Assembly (NCBI GenBank): GCA_002319075.1 | Contig: NVQB01000001.1 | Span: 1,116,001 to 1,180,000 of the forward strand | DNA from: Sphingobacteriaceae bacterium | GTDB taxonomy: Bacteria > Bacteroidota > Bacteroidia > B-17B0 > Aurantibacillaceae | DNA length: 64,000 nucleotides | Direction of reading: 5' to 3' | In this document: in pieces, positions 1 to 7,738 of the stretch | Numbering within the stretch: position 1 is the first letter of the stretch | How the letters are laid out: the number at the start of each line of letters is the position of its first letter | The notes under the pieces: model-generated | Seen by the model: the letters and a program-made list of their open reading frames with translations, nothing else | Databases searched by the model: none | What the model was told of the DNA's origin: nothing | Made by a program: the position numbers and the translations under genes

Positions 1-1
1 A

Positions 2-334
2 GTAGAAGGGATAGGAAATCCCTACGGGATCTTTGAAAATAGCAGTTCTAACGCTGTGCCTGTTTTTATGGAGGGAAATCTTTATGTTCCCAATGCCTTT
101 GCCCCTTCAGGCGTAAACAAGATATGGTTACCCGTTGCCTACTTTATAGAAAAAACAGAGTACCATGTGAGTGTGTTTAACCGCTGGGGCAAAAAAGTTT
201 TTGAAGCCAACGACAATTTAACGGGCTGGGATGGTTCTGATTGCATTTCTGATGTATATGTTTATCTCATAGATTATAAAAACGCCCGCGGAGAATATTT
301 GCAGGTTAAAGGCACCGTTATGCTCCTTCGTTAA
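2..334 (+). CDS. C-terminal end of a T9SS-sorted surface protein (gliding motility-associated C-terminal domain), 5' truncated
   Basis: The reading frame is open to the left edge, so only the last 110 or so residues are present. They match the gliding-motility-associated C-terminal (CHU_C, type B T9SS sorting) domain: a VPNAFAPSG opening, then YHVSVFNRWGKKVFE, GWDGS, DVYVYLIDYK and the terminal KGTVMLLR. In this family the domain directs a large, usually repetitive or adhesin-like protein through the outer membrane by the type IX system. The first in-frame GTG at 56 is not the true start, because family-like sequence continues upstream of it. The passenger part lies outside the window, so its function cannot be read. 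The stop is followed by about 80 bp of AT-rich DNA before the next gene. Confidence 0.85.
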   Translation, partial: VEGIGNPYGIFENSSSNAVPVFMEGNLYVPNAFAPSGVNKIWLPVAYFIEKTEYHVSVFNRWGKKVFEANDNLTGWDGSDCISDVYVYLIDYKNARGEYLQVKGTVMLLR

Positions 335-412
335 TTAATAAAAAAGTAACGTTTAAAACTATTTCACGTTATTTAAAAGGGATTAAATTTCTACCCGTAC
401 ATTTAAAAGATC

Positions 413-1780
413 ATGCGTCTTCTGTATTCAACCTTTTTTGTTTTCACACTTCTTCTTGCAAGCGCTCAAAAAAAAGCTGCGCCCAAACCTGTACGCATAC
501 TATTTGTATTTGATGCAAGTAAAAGTATGATTGCCAAATACGAAAACATGACCCGCATGGATGGGGCAAAAAATCTTTTTTACAAGTTCGTAGATAGTTT
601 GGGTAAGGATAAAACAATGCAGTTCGCTTTGAGAATGTATGGTCATACTGTGAAATATCCTCCAGGAGATTGTAAGGATAGTAAACTTATCGTGCCATTC
701 GGACCAAACAATCTCGCCTTAATAAAACAAAAGGTAAGTGAAGCCAAACCAACAGGAATAACACCTATAGAACATTCGTTGACCGAAGCAGCCAACGATT
801 TTAAGGATAATAAAACAACAAATATAGTTATCATCATTACCGATGGGATTGAAGAATGCGGCGGCGATCCCTGCAAGGCAAGACAAAAATTAATGGAGAA
901 AGGAATTGTCTTTAAACCTTTCATTATTGGCATTGGCCTGAGTCCTGAACAGATAAAAACTTTTGAATGCGTTGGTACTTTTTACGATTATGCCGATGAA
1001 TCCACTTTCTCAACAATCTCTACTATTATTCAGCAGCAGAAAATGAACAAGACCACTGTTCAGGTTAATTTATTGGATCTTACTTCCAAACCTAAAGAAA
1101 CAGACGTGAATATGACCTTTTACGATGTAGATCGCAAAACGTATAAATACAATTATATTCATACTATAAACTACCAGGGCAATCCAGATACGTTATATGT
1201 TGATGATTTTCCGACTTATAAAGTTATTGCTCATACCATTCCACCAACCGAAAGCAAGGAGATGAAATTAACTCCGGGCAAACACACTATCATTCCCATA
1301 GACGCACCGCAAGGATACCTGAGCATCAAAAGAAACGCCGGTGTGTATAATTACAACGATAAAGTAAAATGTATTGTGCGGAAATCGAACGAGATGACTA
1401 CCATTAATGTGCAGCCATTAAACACTAACGAAAAATACATCGTAGGAAATTATGATCTTGAGATTTTAACCTTACCGCGCATAAATATCAGCCAAACCGC
1501 TATAGAACAATCTAAATCTAAAACAATCGATATACCCAATGCAGGCGTGTTACAGGTTAAATGCCTGGAGGCAGGAGACGGCAGCATTCTTATTAAAAGA
1601 AATGGTAAACTCGATTGGGTTTGCAACTTAAGCACTCAAACACTGCAAACCTATTACCTTCAACCAGGAAACTATGTAGCAACCTGGCGCGCCAAAACCT
1701 TAAGGGGAAGTATTTATACCATAGAGAAAAAATTCACCATTACTTCCGATAATCAAACAGTTGTAGAGTTTTACAAATAA
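413..1780 (+). CDS. secreted von Willebrand factor type A domain protein
   Basis: 455 residues. A signal peptide covers residues 1-19 and ends at SAQ. The VWA domain follows (about 27-205) with an intact metal-ion-dependent adhesion site: D34-A-S36-K-S38, T117 in TGITP, and D144-G in the ITDG strand. Four cysteines in the VWA region (CKD, EECGG, PCK, FECVG) could form disulfides, which fits an exported protein. Residues 210-455 look like beta-rich repeats without a family I can name. A weak -7 element (TAAATTTC, 384-391) lies about 20 bp ahead of the ATG. The gene is monocistronic between the surface-protein tail and mntR. VWA proteins with this layout usually bind proteins or metals at the surface or in the periplasm; the ligand is unknown. 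Confidence 0.8.
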   Translation: MRLLYSTFFVFTLLLASAQKKAAPKPVRILFVFDASKSMIAKYENMTRMDGAKNLFYKFVDSLGKDKTMQFALRMYGHTVKYPPGDCKDSKLIVPFGPNNLALIKQKVSEAKPTGITPIEHSLTEAANDFKDNKTTNIVIIITDGIEECGGDPCKARQKLMEKGIVFKPFIIGIGLSPEQIKTFECVGTFYDYADESTFSTISTIIQQQKMNKTTVQVNLLDLTSKPKETDVNMTFYDVDRKTYKYNYIHTINYQGNPDTLYVDDFPTYKVIAHTIPPTESKEMKLTPGKHTIIPIDAPQGYLSIKRNAGVYNYNDKVKCIVRKSNEMTTINVQPLNTNEKYIVGNYDLEILTLPRINISQTAIEQSKSKTIDIPNAGVLQVKCLEAGDGSILIKRNGKLDWVCNLSTQTLQTYYLQPGNYVATWRAKTLRGSIYTIEKKFTITSDNQTVVEFYK

Positions 1781-1817
1781 AGCTTCTGATCTTTCTATCT
1801 CTCAACTATTCTTAATT

Positions 1818-1869
1818 TTTAGGCTAACCTAAATTATTATTTAGAGTTATAAAAATTATAGTACCTTTG
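1818..1869 (+). promoter_or_regulatory. promoter and probable MntR/DtxR operator ahead of mntR-mntH
   Basis: Positions 1818-1833 read TTTAGGCTAACCTAAA, a palindrome with perfect six-base arms (TTTAGG/CCTAAA) that closely resembles the DtxR/IdeR/MntR box TTAGGTTAGCCTAACCTAA. It lies directly upstream of a -33-like TTTA (1840-1843) and a perfect -7 element TACCTTTG (1862-1869). The -7 box ends only 4 bp before the ATG of the repressor gene, so the transcript should be leaderless or nearly so. Autorepression by the adjacent MntR is the natural reading; no binding has been shown. Confidence 0.7.
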
Positions 1870-1873
1870 GCGT

Positions 1874-2542
1874 ATGGAAATTTCACTCACCGAGGAAAAT
1901 TACATCAAAGCAATTTTTTCTTTGAACCAGTCAAATGAAGGTTCAGGGGTAACTACGAATGCTCTTTCTGCTCATTTAAATAATAAAGCAGGTTCGGTAA
2001 CGGATATGCTGAAACGTCTTGCTGAAAAAAAATTAATCAATTATGAAAAATACCAGGGTGTATTTTTAACCACAAAGGGCGAAAAAACTGCTTTGGATAT
2101 TGTTCGTAAACACCGTCTTTGGGAAGTGTTTCTCATGGAAAAACTAAAATTCAAATGGGACGAGGTGCACGATATAGCGGAACAACTTGAACATATTAAA
2201 AGCGACGATTTGATTGATCGCCTCGATGTTTTTCTTGGCAAACCTAAATTTGATCCCCATGGTGATCCAATACCAGACGCGAAAGGCCATCTCAACAATA
2301 TCAGAGCAAAACCACTAAGCACTTTCAACAGTAAAGGAATTTTTATTTTTATGGGGGTCTCCGAACATTCTAAATCTTTTCTGCAACACCTCACCTCTAT
2401 TGGTCTTAAAATTGGAGACATGATAAAAGTAGAAGAGATCAATGAATTTGACAATTCTCTTAAGGTAAAAATTAATAAAAGCAGCAGCCAATTTTTTAGT
2501 AATAAGGTGAGCTCAAATATTTTAGTGGAAGTAAAAAAATGA
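1874..2542 (+). CDS. mntR: manganese/iron-dependent transcriptional repressor, DtxR/MntR family
   Basis: 222 residues in the three-domain DtxR layout: winged helix (about 1-70), dimerisation and metal-binding domain (about 71-140), and a C-terminal FeoA/SH3-like domain (about 150-222). Recognisable metal ligands are H80, E84, H99, E103, E106 and H107. The residue at the DtxR Cys102 position is Glu (E103 in AEQLEH), as in manganese-responsive MntR rather than iron-responsive DtxR. The stop codon overlaps the ATG of the NRAMP transporter (ATGA), so the two are co-transcribed. A DtxR-like palindrome lies 40 bp upstream. The inferred role is a Mn(II)- or Fe(II)-loaded repressor of its own operon. 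Metal choice rests on one residue and the neighbour, so it is likely but not proven. Confidence 0.88.
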   Translation: MEISLTEENYIKAIFSLNQSNEGSGVTTNALSAHLNNKAGSVTDMLKRLAEKKLINYEKYQGVFLTTKGEKTALDIVRKHRLWEVFLMEKLKFKWDEVHDIAEQLEHIKSDDLIDRLDVFLGKPKFDPHGDPIPDAKGHLNNIRAKPLSTFNSKGIFIFMGVSEHSKSFLQHLTSIGLKIGDMIKVEEINEFDNSLKVKINKSSSQFFSNKVSSNILVEVKK

Positions 2543-4401
2543 GTAAGTCGCTGGAAGAAGTAAATTCGAGTGTTAACACACAAAACATAAGTCCATTCCG
2601 AAGACTCCTGGCTTTCTTTGGTCCTGCTTACATGATTAGCGTAGGCTATATGGATCCCGGCAACTGGGCCACAGACATTGCAGGTGGAAGTAAATTTGGT
2701 TACAGCTTATTATGGGTTTTGGTAATGAGTAACATCATTGCACTTTTACTTCAGAGTCATTGCGTAAGATTAGGAGTGGTTACAGGTAAAGACCTCGCGC
2801 AAACTTCCCGTGAAAACTATCCGCGTTTCGTAAATCTCTTTCTTTATGGCTTGGCCGAAGTTGCAATTGCTGCCTGCGACCTGGCGGAAGTAATTGGAAT
2901 GGCTATTGGATTACATTTATTATTTCCAGGCATCTCCATTTTAATGGGCGTTTGCATTACGGTTTTCGATAGTTTTATTCTTCTTTTTTTATTGAACAAA
3001 GGCATTCGTAAACTTGAAGCTTTTATTATAAGTCTTGTCGCACTTATTGGTGTGTCATTTTTTATACAATTAGTAATTGCCAAGCCCGACATTGCAGAGA
3101 TTGCTTCCGGGTTAAAACCTTTTATCGCTAACCAGGAGGCTTTGTACATTGCTATTGGAATTATTGGCGCCACTGTTATGCCTCATAACTTATACCTGCA
3201 CAGTTCGCTTGTGCAAACCCGCGCGTTTAAACGAACACCCGTAGAAATTAAAAAGGCCATTCGTTTTAATACTATTGATAGTACTATTGCATTAAACCTT
3301 GCGCTTTTTGTGAACGCGGCCATACTAATTCTTGCTGCCACCACCTTCCATAAAAATGGAAAACAGGATGTAATGGAAATACAAGATGCCCATCAACTTT
3401 TAGCTCCGATGTTGGGAAGTGCTCTTGCCCCTATTTTATTTGCAGTGGCGTTAATTGCTGCAGGACAAAGTTCTACTATTACCGGAACTCTGGCGGGACA
3501 GGTGGTGATGGAGGGTTATTTGAATTTACGTTTGCAACCCTGGATCAGAAGATTATTAACGCGTTTAATTGCAATCGTCCCTGCATTTCTAACCATCTGG
3601 CTTTTAGGCGATGATGCTACAGGAAAACTTTTAATCTTCAGCCAGGTGATTTTGAGTCTGCAACTGGGCTTTGCCATTATTCCTCTCATTCATTTCGTGA
3701 GCGACAAAAGTAAAATGGGAGAATTTGTTATTCCAAACTGGCAGAAAGTTGCTTCGTGGATAGCAGCTCTTACCATTATTGTACTCAACATTAATTTAGT
3801 TTATAATGAAATTGCTGATTTGATTACAACAAGCTCCAATTCAATCCTGGTGAGTTTTACTATAGTTCCGTTCTGCGTATTTTGTTTTATCATGCTTCTT
3901 TACATTTTGATAATTCCTTTTATTACAAAAAACAGGCACAATGTCGACAAGGGATTTCATGAAGACTTTAAACCTCTTGTTATTGACTCAGTTACCGGAT
4001 TTAACCGCATAGCTGTGACGGTAGATTTTGGAAGCAGTGACAATAAAGCCATTAACAAAGCACTTCAACTTGGAAATGACAGTTCGACATTAATTTTAAT
4101 CCACGTATTGGAAAGCGCGAACGCTATGGTTTATGGAGAAGATGCTTTTGATCACGAACGCGAAGAAGATTATCAAAAACTTTTAATGTATCAGCAACAG
4201 TTGAACTCACAAGGCATAAACACCGAAATTCATTTAGGCTTCGGTAATCCAAAAACAGCTATTCCCGAGATGATTATAAAGAATCATTGTGGCAGCGTTG
4301 TGATGGGTACGCATGGACATAAAACCATTAAAGACATTTTACTGGGAACCACAATTGAAGGAGTGCGACACGCCATCAAAGTTCCTTTGGTACTGGTTTA
4401 G
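2539..4401 (+). CDS. mntH: NRAMP-family divalent metal transporter with C-terminal universal stress (UspA) domain
   Basis: 620 residues; ordinary bacterial MntH has about 410-440. Residues 20-465 form the NRAMP core with about 11 membrane segments. It contains the metal-binding DPGN motif (D39-P-G-N42) in helix 1 and the MPHN motif (M214-P-H-N217) in helix 6. From about residue 485 a cytoplasmic UspA domain follows. Near its end it has the ATP-binding pattern G-2x-G-9x-G-T (GTHGHKTIKDILLGT). The protein should import Mn(II) or Fe(II) by proton symport, with a nucleotide-sensing tail. It overlaps mntR by 4 bp, which supports metal-dependent repression. NRAMP-Usp fusions occur in other Bacteroidota, so this is unusual in general but not unique. 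Confidence 0.9.
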   Translation: MSKSLEEVNSSVNTQNISPFRRLLAFFGPAYMISVGYMDPGNWATDIAGGSKFGYSLLWVLVMSNIIALLLQSHCVRLGVVTGKDLAQTSRENYPRFVNLFLYGLAEVAIAACDLAEVIGMAIGLHLLFPGISILMGVCITVFDSFILLFLLNKGIRKLEAFIISLVALIGVSFFIQLVIAKPDIAEIASGLKPFIANQEALYIAIGIIGATVMPHNLYLHSSLVQTRAFKRTPVEIKKAIRFNTIDSTIALNLALFVNAAILILAATTFHKNGKQDVMEIQDAHQLLAPMLGSALAPILFAVALIAAGQSSTITGTLAGQVVMEGYLNLRLQPWIRRLLTRLIAIVPAFLTIWLLGDDATGKLLIFSQVILSLQLGFAIIPLIHFVSDKSKMGEFVIPNWQKVASWIAALTIIVLNINLVYNEIADLITTSSNSILVSFTIVPFCVFCFIMLLYILIIPFITKNRHNVDKGFHEDFKPLVIDSVTGFNRIAVTVDFGSSDNKAINKALQLGNDSSTLILIHVLESANAMVYGEDAFDHEREEDYQKLLMYQQQLNSQGINTEIHLGFGNPKTAIPEMIIKNHCGSVVMGTHGHKTIKDILLGTTIEGVRHAIKVPLVLV

Positions 4402-4405
4402 ATTT

Positions 4406-5530
4406 CTAAAAAATTTCCTGTAACAATTTTTCGACATTGCCCCTATTATCAAAACCAGAAACCGCATCTGACCTTTCCTTTATCAGGTTTTCCGAAAAGT
4501 TTATGGTAAAAGAAGCTTGAATCGCCTGGATAAATTCTTTCGGAGAATTTGCTATCTGAAGTCCCTGGTTTGCTACTAATCCTGTTCCAGAAAGCATATG
4601 GTTGTTGCAGACAACAAAACGTCCCTTGAAAAGAACATTTAATAATTTAAGTTTGAGTCCGGTTGGCTGAGCTGTATAGAGTACATGAACCTGCGCATTC
4701 TGCAGAAGCTGTGTCATTTCTTCTTCAGGCGGACTTACAACCAACTTAATAAATGCGTATTTTCTTATCTCCGAAATTAAAAATTCAGGCGGATCGAGAC
4801 CTGCAACTACAACAGGAACTTCCAGCTTTGAAAACACATTTTTAATTAACCAAAGAAGTGCTTCGTAGTTTTCTGAAATGCCCAGGTTTCCGTGAAAAAG
4901 AAGATAATCCCCTCTTCCCGCCTTTACCGTGAGTTCTGAATTTGGATGAAAGCTCGGCAAATAAACGGACTTCACTTTTGGATAGTTGATTTTGAAATAG
5001 TCGGTGTCTTTTTGATTAACGGCGAGAATTAAGTCCGCATACTTCAAAACGGCTTCAAATTTTTCAAGTTTCCAGGCTTCAATTTGCAGATAGATCTTTT
5101 TTACGAAACCTTTTTCGGTCTTTGAAAGCTCCCTGTAATAATCGTGTTCTATATTACTATGCCTGTATATTTTTTTTCGCTGCTTGAATCTCTCATCATT
5201 TAAAAGATAACAGGTGTGAAGCACTTCAAATAAAATCGGGTAATCATTCGAAAGCAAATTCCTCTCTAAATCGGCCGATTGACGGGATTTTACCGTGTAG
5301 GGAACCAAAGAAAAATTAGCGAAAATCCCTGTTTTACGTTCATAGTAATAAACTTTTTCGCAAAGACTTTTTAACTCTTGAGAAGGTTTTCTTCCATAAG
5401 CAAAACAATGAAGGTAAATTTTTACGCCTTGTTTTTTTAGCCAGAAAAGTTTGTAATAAACATCGATAACTCCGCCGTAATTAGCAGGAAAAGGAACATC
5501 GAAAGAAACAATATTTAAGGAGTAACTCAA
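4406..5530 (-). CDS. glycosyltransferase, GT-B fold (family 1/4-like)
   Basis: 374 residues. The N-terminus (NIVSFDVPFPANYGGVIDVYY) is the usual opening of GT4-type enzymes acting on nucleotide sugars. The C-terminal half has the second Rossmann domain, with LLFHGNLGISENYEALLWLI and VVVAGLDPPE. The typical EX7E motif of GT4 is not obvious: the region reads PTGLKLKLLNVLFKGRFVVCN, keeping K-L-L-N but lacking the first Glu. No ATG fits; the start is TTG at 5530, placed exactly at the beginning of the domain. It lies 20 bp after the DUF5074 lipoprotein gene on the same strand and so is probably the last gene of the B12-riboswitch operon. Acceptor unknown; glycosylation of a surface component is a guess. 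Confidence 0.72.
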   Translation of the reverse strand: MSYSLNIVSFDVPFPANYGGVIDVYYKLFWLKKQGVKIYLHCFAYGRKPSQELKSLCEKVYYYERKTGIFANFSLVPYTVKSRQSADLERNLLSNDYPILFEVLHTCYLLNDERFKQRKKIYRHSNIEHDYYRELSKTEKGFVKKIYLQIEAWKLEKFEAVLKYADLILAVNQKDTDYFKINYPKVKSVYLPSFHPNSELTVKAGRGDYLLFHGNLGISENYEALLWLIKNVFSKLEVPVVVAGLDPPEFLISEIRKYAFIKLVVSPPEEEMTQLLQNAQVHVLYTAQPTGLKLKLLNVLFKGRFVVCNNHMLSGTGLVANQGLQIANSPKEFIQAIQASFTINFSENLIKERSDAVSGFDNRGNVEKLLQEIF

Positions 5531-5550
5531 GCACCCAAAGATGCCTATTT

Positions 5551-6579
5551 TTATTCGAAATAAAAACCGTTAGCAATAACTCCTGCTTTAAAATCGGTTT
5601 TTACACTTCCATCAGGATTGTAAACGTAAATTTGAGAACGCTGCGAATAATCAAGTGCATCGGCAGCGTAAATACTACCATCATTAGGGTTCACGCCCAA
5701 TCCATAAAAATTTTTAGTTTCTTTCGGAATAAAAACCTGAGAAGGCAAAGAGGCATCTGTAATAGACATTTTATGAATTCCCTCCTCAAGGTAAAACAGA
5801 AGATCCTTTGATTTATTTAAACAAAGACTTCCCGGCAAAGTTCCCGGAGCAAAAATAAAATTTGCTTCTATGCTATTTGTGGCCGGATTAAAGCGCGTTA
5901 AACGCCCTGGGCTCACGGAAGTTTTCCCTGATCCCACTACCCAAATCTTATCATTTTTATCCATCACAACACTTGCAGCATTCCACCCTACATATACACT
6001 ATCGGTAATTGCGTCCTGCAAAGCATCAATAACATAAACATATTCGCGGTCAGTATTAGTAACGAAAACTTTATTGTAATAAGACACCATCTTTTCTGTT
6101 TTTCCGTAGCAAGCGATACTGCCCGTTTTTGCATTTGTTGCGAGGTCTACAATACTTATGGCATTTGCATAAAGATCACTCACGTAAGCCTTTTTATTTG
6201 TTAAGGCTAATATATAACGGGGCGATGTTAGGCCCTTAATTTCAGCTGTTTTCTTCAGCTGATCATTACACACTATAATTTTATTGGCGTTATTCACTAC
6301 AATGTAATAACTGCCGCTAATGTAGTTCATGCTCTGAGCAATATTTCCAATCTCTGCTTTATTCTGCACCTGGTAATAATTTTCCACTACCTCATTTGTT
6401 TGGGGATCATATAAAGAAATAGATCCGTTTCCGTTTCCGCCAAAAGGCCCTTCATTAATCACAAAAACTTTTTTACCACTGCTAAATTCAACAGCTGCAG
6501 CTTCTGCGGGAACAGGTTTATCTTTCACACAAGATGAGAGAATAAACACAAAGAAAAATAGGGCTGCTAATTTTTGCAT
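5551..6579 (-). CDS. DUF5074/YncE-like beta-propeller lipoprotein, candidate surface cobalamin-binding protein (BtuG-like)
   Basis: 342 residues. A lipoprotein signal ends at SSC17, followed by a seven-blade-type propeller (KVFVINEGPFGGNGNGSISLYDP, repeated YVSDLYANAISIVDL and YVYVIDAL strands). This is the DUF5074/YncE-like family. In Bacteroides the related BtuG is a surface lipoprotein that binds vitamin B12 and hands it to BtuB. The gene lies in the same minus-strand run as a TonB receptor with a cobalamin riboswitch, which supports a B12-capture role by context. No lipoprotein-export signal (a K/D/E-rich stretch just after Cys) is strong: the sequence is C-VKDKPVPAE, with several charged residues. 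The start is ATG at 6579. Confidence 0.75.
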   Translation of the reverse strand: MQKLAALFFFVFILSSCVKDKPVPAEAAAVEFSSGKKVFVINEGPFGGNGNGSISLYDPQTNEVVENYYQVQNKAEIGNIAQSMNYISGSYYIVVNNANKIIVCNDQLKKTAEIKGLTSPRYILALTNKKAYVSDLYANAISIVDLATNAKTGSIACYGKTEKMVSYYNKVFVTNTDREYVYVIDALQDAITDSVYVGWNAASVVMDKNDKIWVVGSGKTSVSPGRLTRFNPATNSIEANFIFAPGTLPGSLCLNKSKDLLFYLEEGIHKMSITDASLPSQVFIPKETKNFYGLGVNPNDGSIYAADALDYSQRSQIYVYNPDGSVKTDFKAGVIANGFYFE

Positions 6580-6593
6580 GATCTGTTTATAGA

Positions 6594-6676
6594 AGAGGTT
6601 GTTTCAAAAAATTTCCCTCGTATCGGCTCTAACCTGCCTGAAAGAATAATGGAGAAAATCTTTTAAAACAACCTCT
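6594..6676. repeat. 11-bp perfect inverted repeat spanning the gap between the DUF4465 and DUF5074 genes
   Basis: AGAGGTTGTTT (6594-6604) is exactly inverted as AAACAACCTCT (6666-6676), with a further partial match into the flanking A/T runs and 61 bp in between. It fills nearly the whole 108-bp gap between two genes of the B12 operon. As RNA it would make a long stem-loop that could be a processing, stability or partial termination signal. As DNA it could be a miniature inverted-repeat element. No T-run follows the stem on the minus strand, so it is not a canonical terminator. Confidence 0.5.
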
Positions 6677-6687
6677 GTGTTTTTATT

Positions 6688-7683
6688 TTAGTTCTTAATT
6701 AATTTCTTAATTGTTTTTTGATTACCCGAAGTTAATTCTAAAAAATAAATTCCAGATGGCAATGCCTCAAAATTAAGCGTTGTGCTTTCTTGTTTAAGTG
6801 CTTCGCTATAAATAACTTTTCCGGTAAGATCTTTTAAGCTTACTGAAGCATTACTTTCTTTTGTATTGATTGTAATGGATGATTGAAAAGGATTTGGGTA
6901 AACTTCCAGTTTTAAATCTGCATTGTTCTTCGCAATACCAACAAGGTTAGGAGCTGTAGTTTCAAAGTTATCAATTGCAAAATATCCCGGTGTGTTCATT
7001 CCATACGTTGGATCATTATCACTCGAGCGTAAGAAAAACTGCAAACTGTCTACTTCTCCTATAGAAGTTGTGTTTACGAATTTCCAGCTATTCAAAATAA
7101 AATCCTGAGCATTATTGGTAAAGGTAAAATCAGCAAGCATGTAAGTGACACTGTCATTTTTTATGACACCGTTTTTATATCCTTTAATAACCACTTTAAA
7201 GAAGTCGGGATAAGAACCTTGCGGAATTGTAGTTCCAGATCCAGTACCTGTTGTATCTCCGAATTTTTTCGCAAACATATCGCCGCTAGCCATCGATTTG
7301 TAAGCGTAAGTGGTATTAGTTATATAAAATCCTGTTACGATGTTAAAAGGCGCTTTCAATTTTACAATTGCTTCATTATGTCCTACAACGTAAGTGGCAG
7401 AGTTTGAATATCCTTTATAAGCTCTTACTCCGTGATCATTCGTGTATCCTGCAGTGGATGAGTCATACTTGTTAGTATAAGAAAATCCGCCTGTCCATAA
7501 CGAGAAAGCACTGTAATATTCGTAGTTGAAAATAGCATTACTTGTTTGAAAAGGGGTACTTGTAGTAGGGCTGTAAGCCGAATTTGGCGACAATGAAAAT
7601 GTTTCAAAGTCTGCAACAGTTTGTGCATTTGTCTGAAAAATGCTAAAGGCAAGTGCTAATAGTGTAATTGTTTTTTTGCTCAT
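6688..7683 (-). CDS. DUF4465 protein with type A T9SS C-terminal sorting domain
   Basis: 331 residues. Signal peptide 1-20 (ends QTNAQ), then a DUF4465 beta-sandwich domain (about 25-245: DFETFSLSPNSAY, WTGGFSYTN, GYFAIDNFETT). The last 75 residues are a type A T9SS sorting domain (LEVYPNPF through GIYFLELTSGNQ and KKLIKN). DUF4465 proteins in gut Bacteroides are commonly encoded with BtuB receptors and propeller proteins under cobalamin riboswitches. There they are lipoproteins; here T9SS export would reach the surface instead. The gene is 55 bp downstream of the TonB receptor gene. A role in cobamide capture is an inference from this context; the domain itself has no visible catalytic motif. 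Confidence 0.8.
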   Translation of the reverse strand: MSKKTITLLALAFSIFQTNAQTVADFETFSLSPNSAYSPTTSTPFQTSNAIFNYEYYSAFSLWTGGFSYTNKYDSSTAGYTNDHGVRAYKGYSNSATYVVGHNEAIVKLKAPFNIVTGFYITNTTYAYKSMASGDMFAKKFGDTTGTGSGTTIPQGSYPDFFKVVIKGYKNGVIKNDSVTYMLADFTFTNNAQDFILNSWKFVNTTSIGEVDSLQFFLRSSDNDPTYGMNTPGYFAIDNFETTAPNLVGIAKNNADLKLEVYPNPFQSSITINTKESNASVSLKDLTGKVIYSEALKQESTTLNFEALPSGIYFLELTSGNQKTIKKLIKN

Positions 7684-7738
7684 GGTTTTATTTTTAATTG
7701 TTAAGTATTCGTGAATCTTCGATTTCCTGTTTTTTTAG

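Noticed and set aside
2041-2583. 180-residue minus-strand ORF opposite mntR
   Set aside because: It is antisense to a clear DtxR-family gene; its composition (Ser, Leu, Arg rich) is that of a shadow frame.
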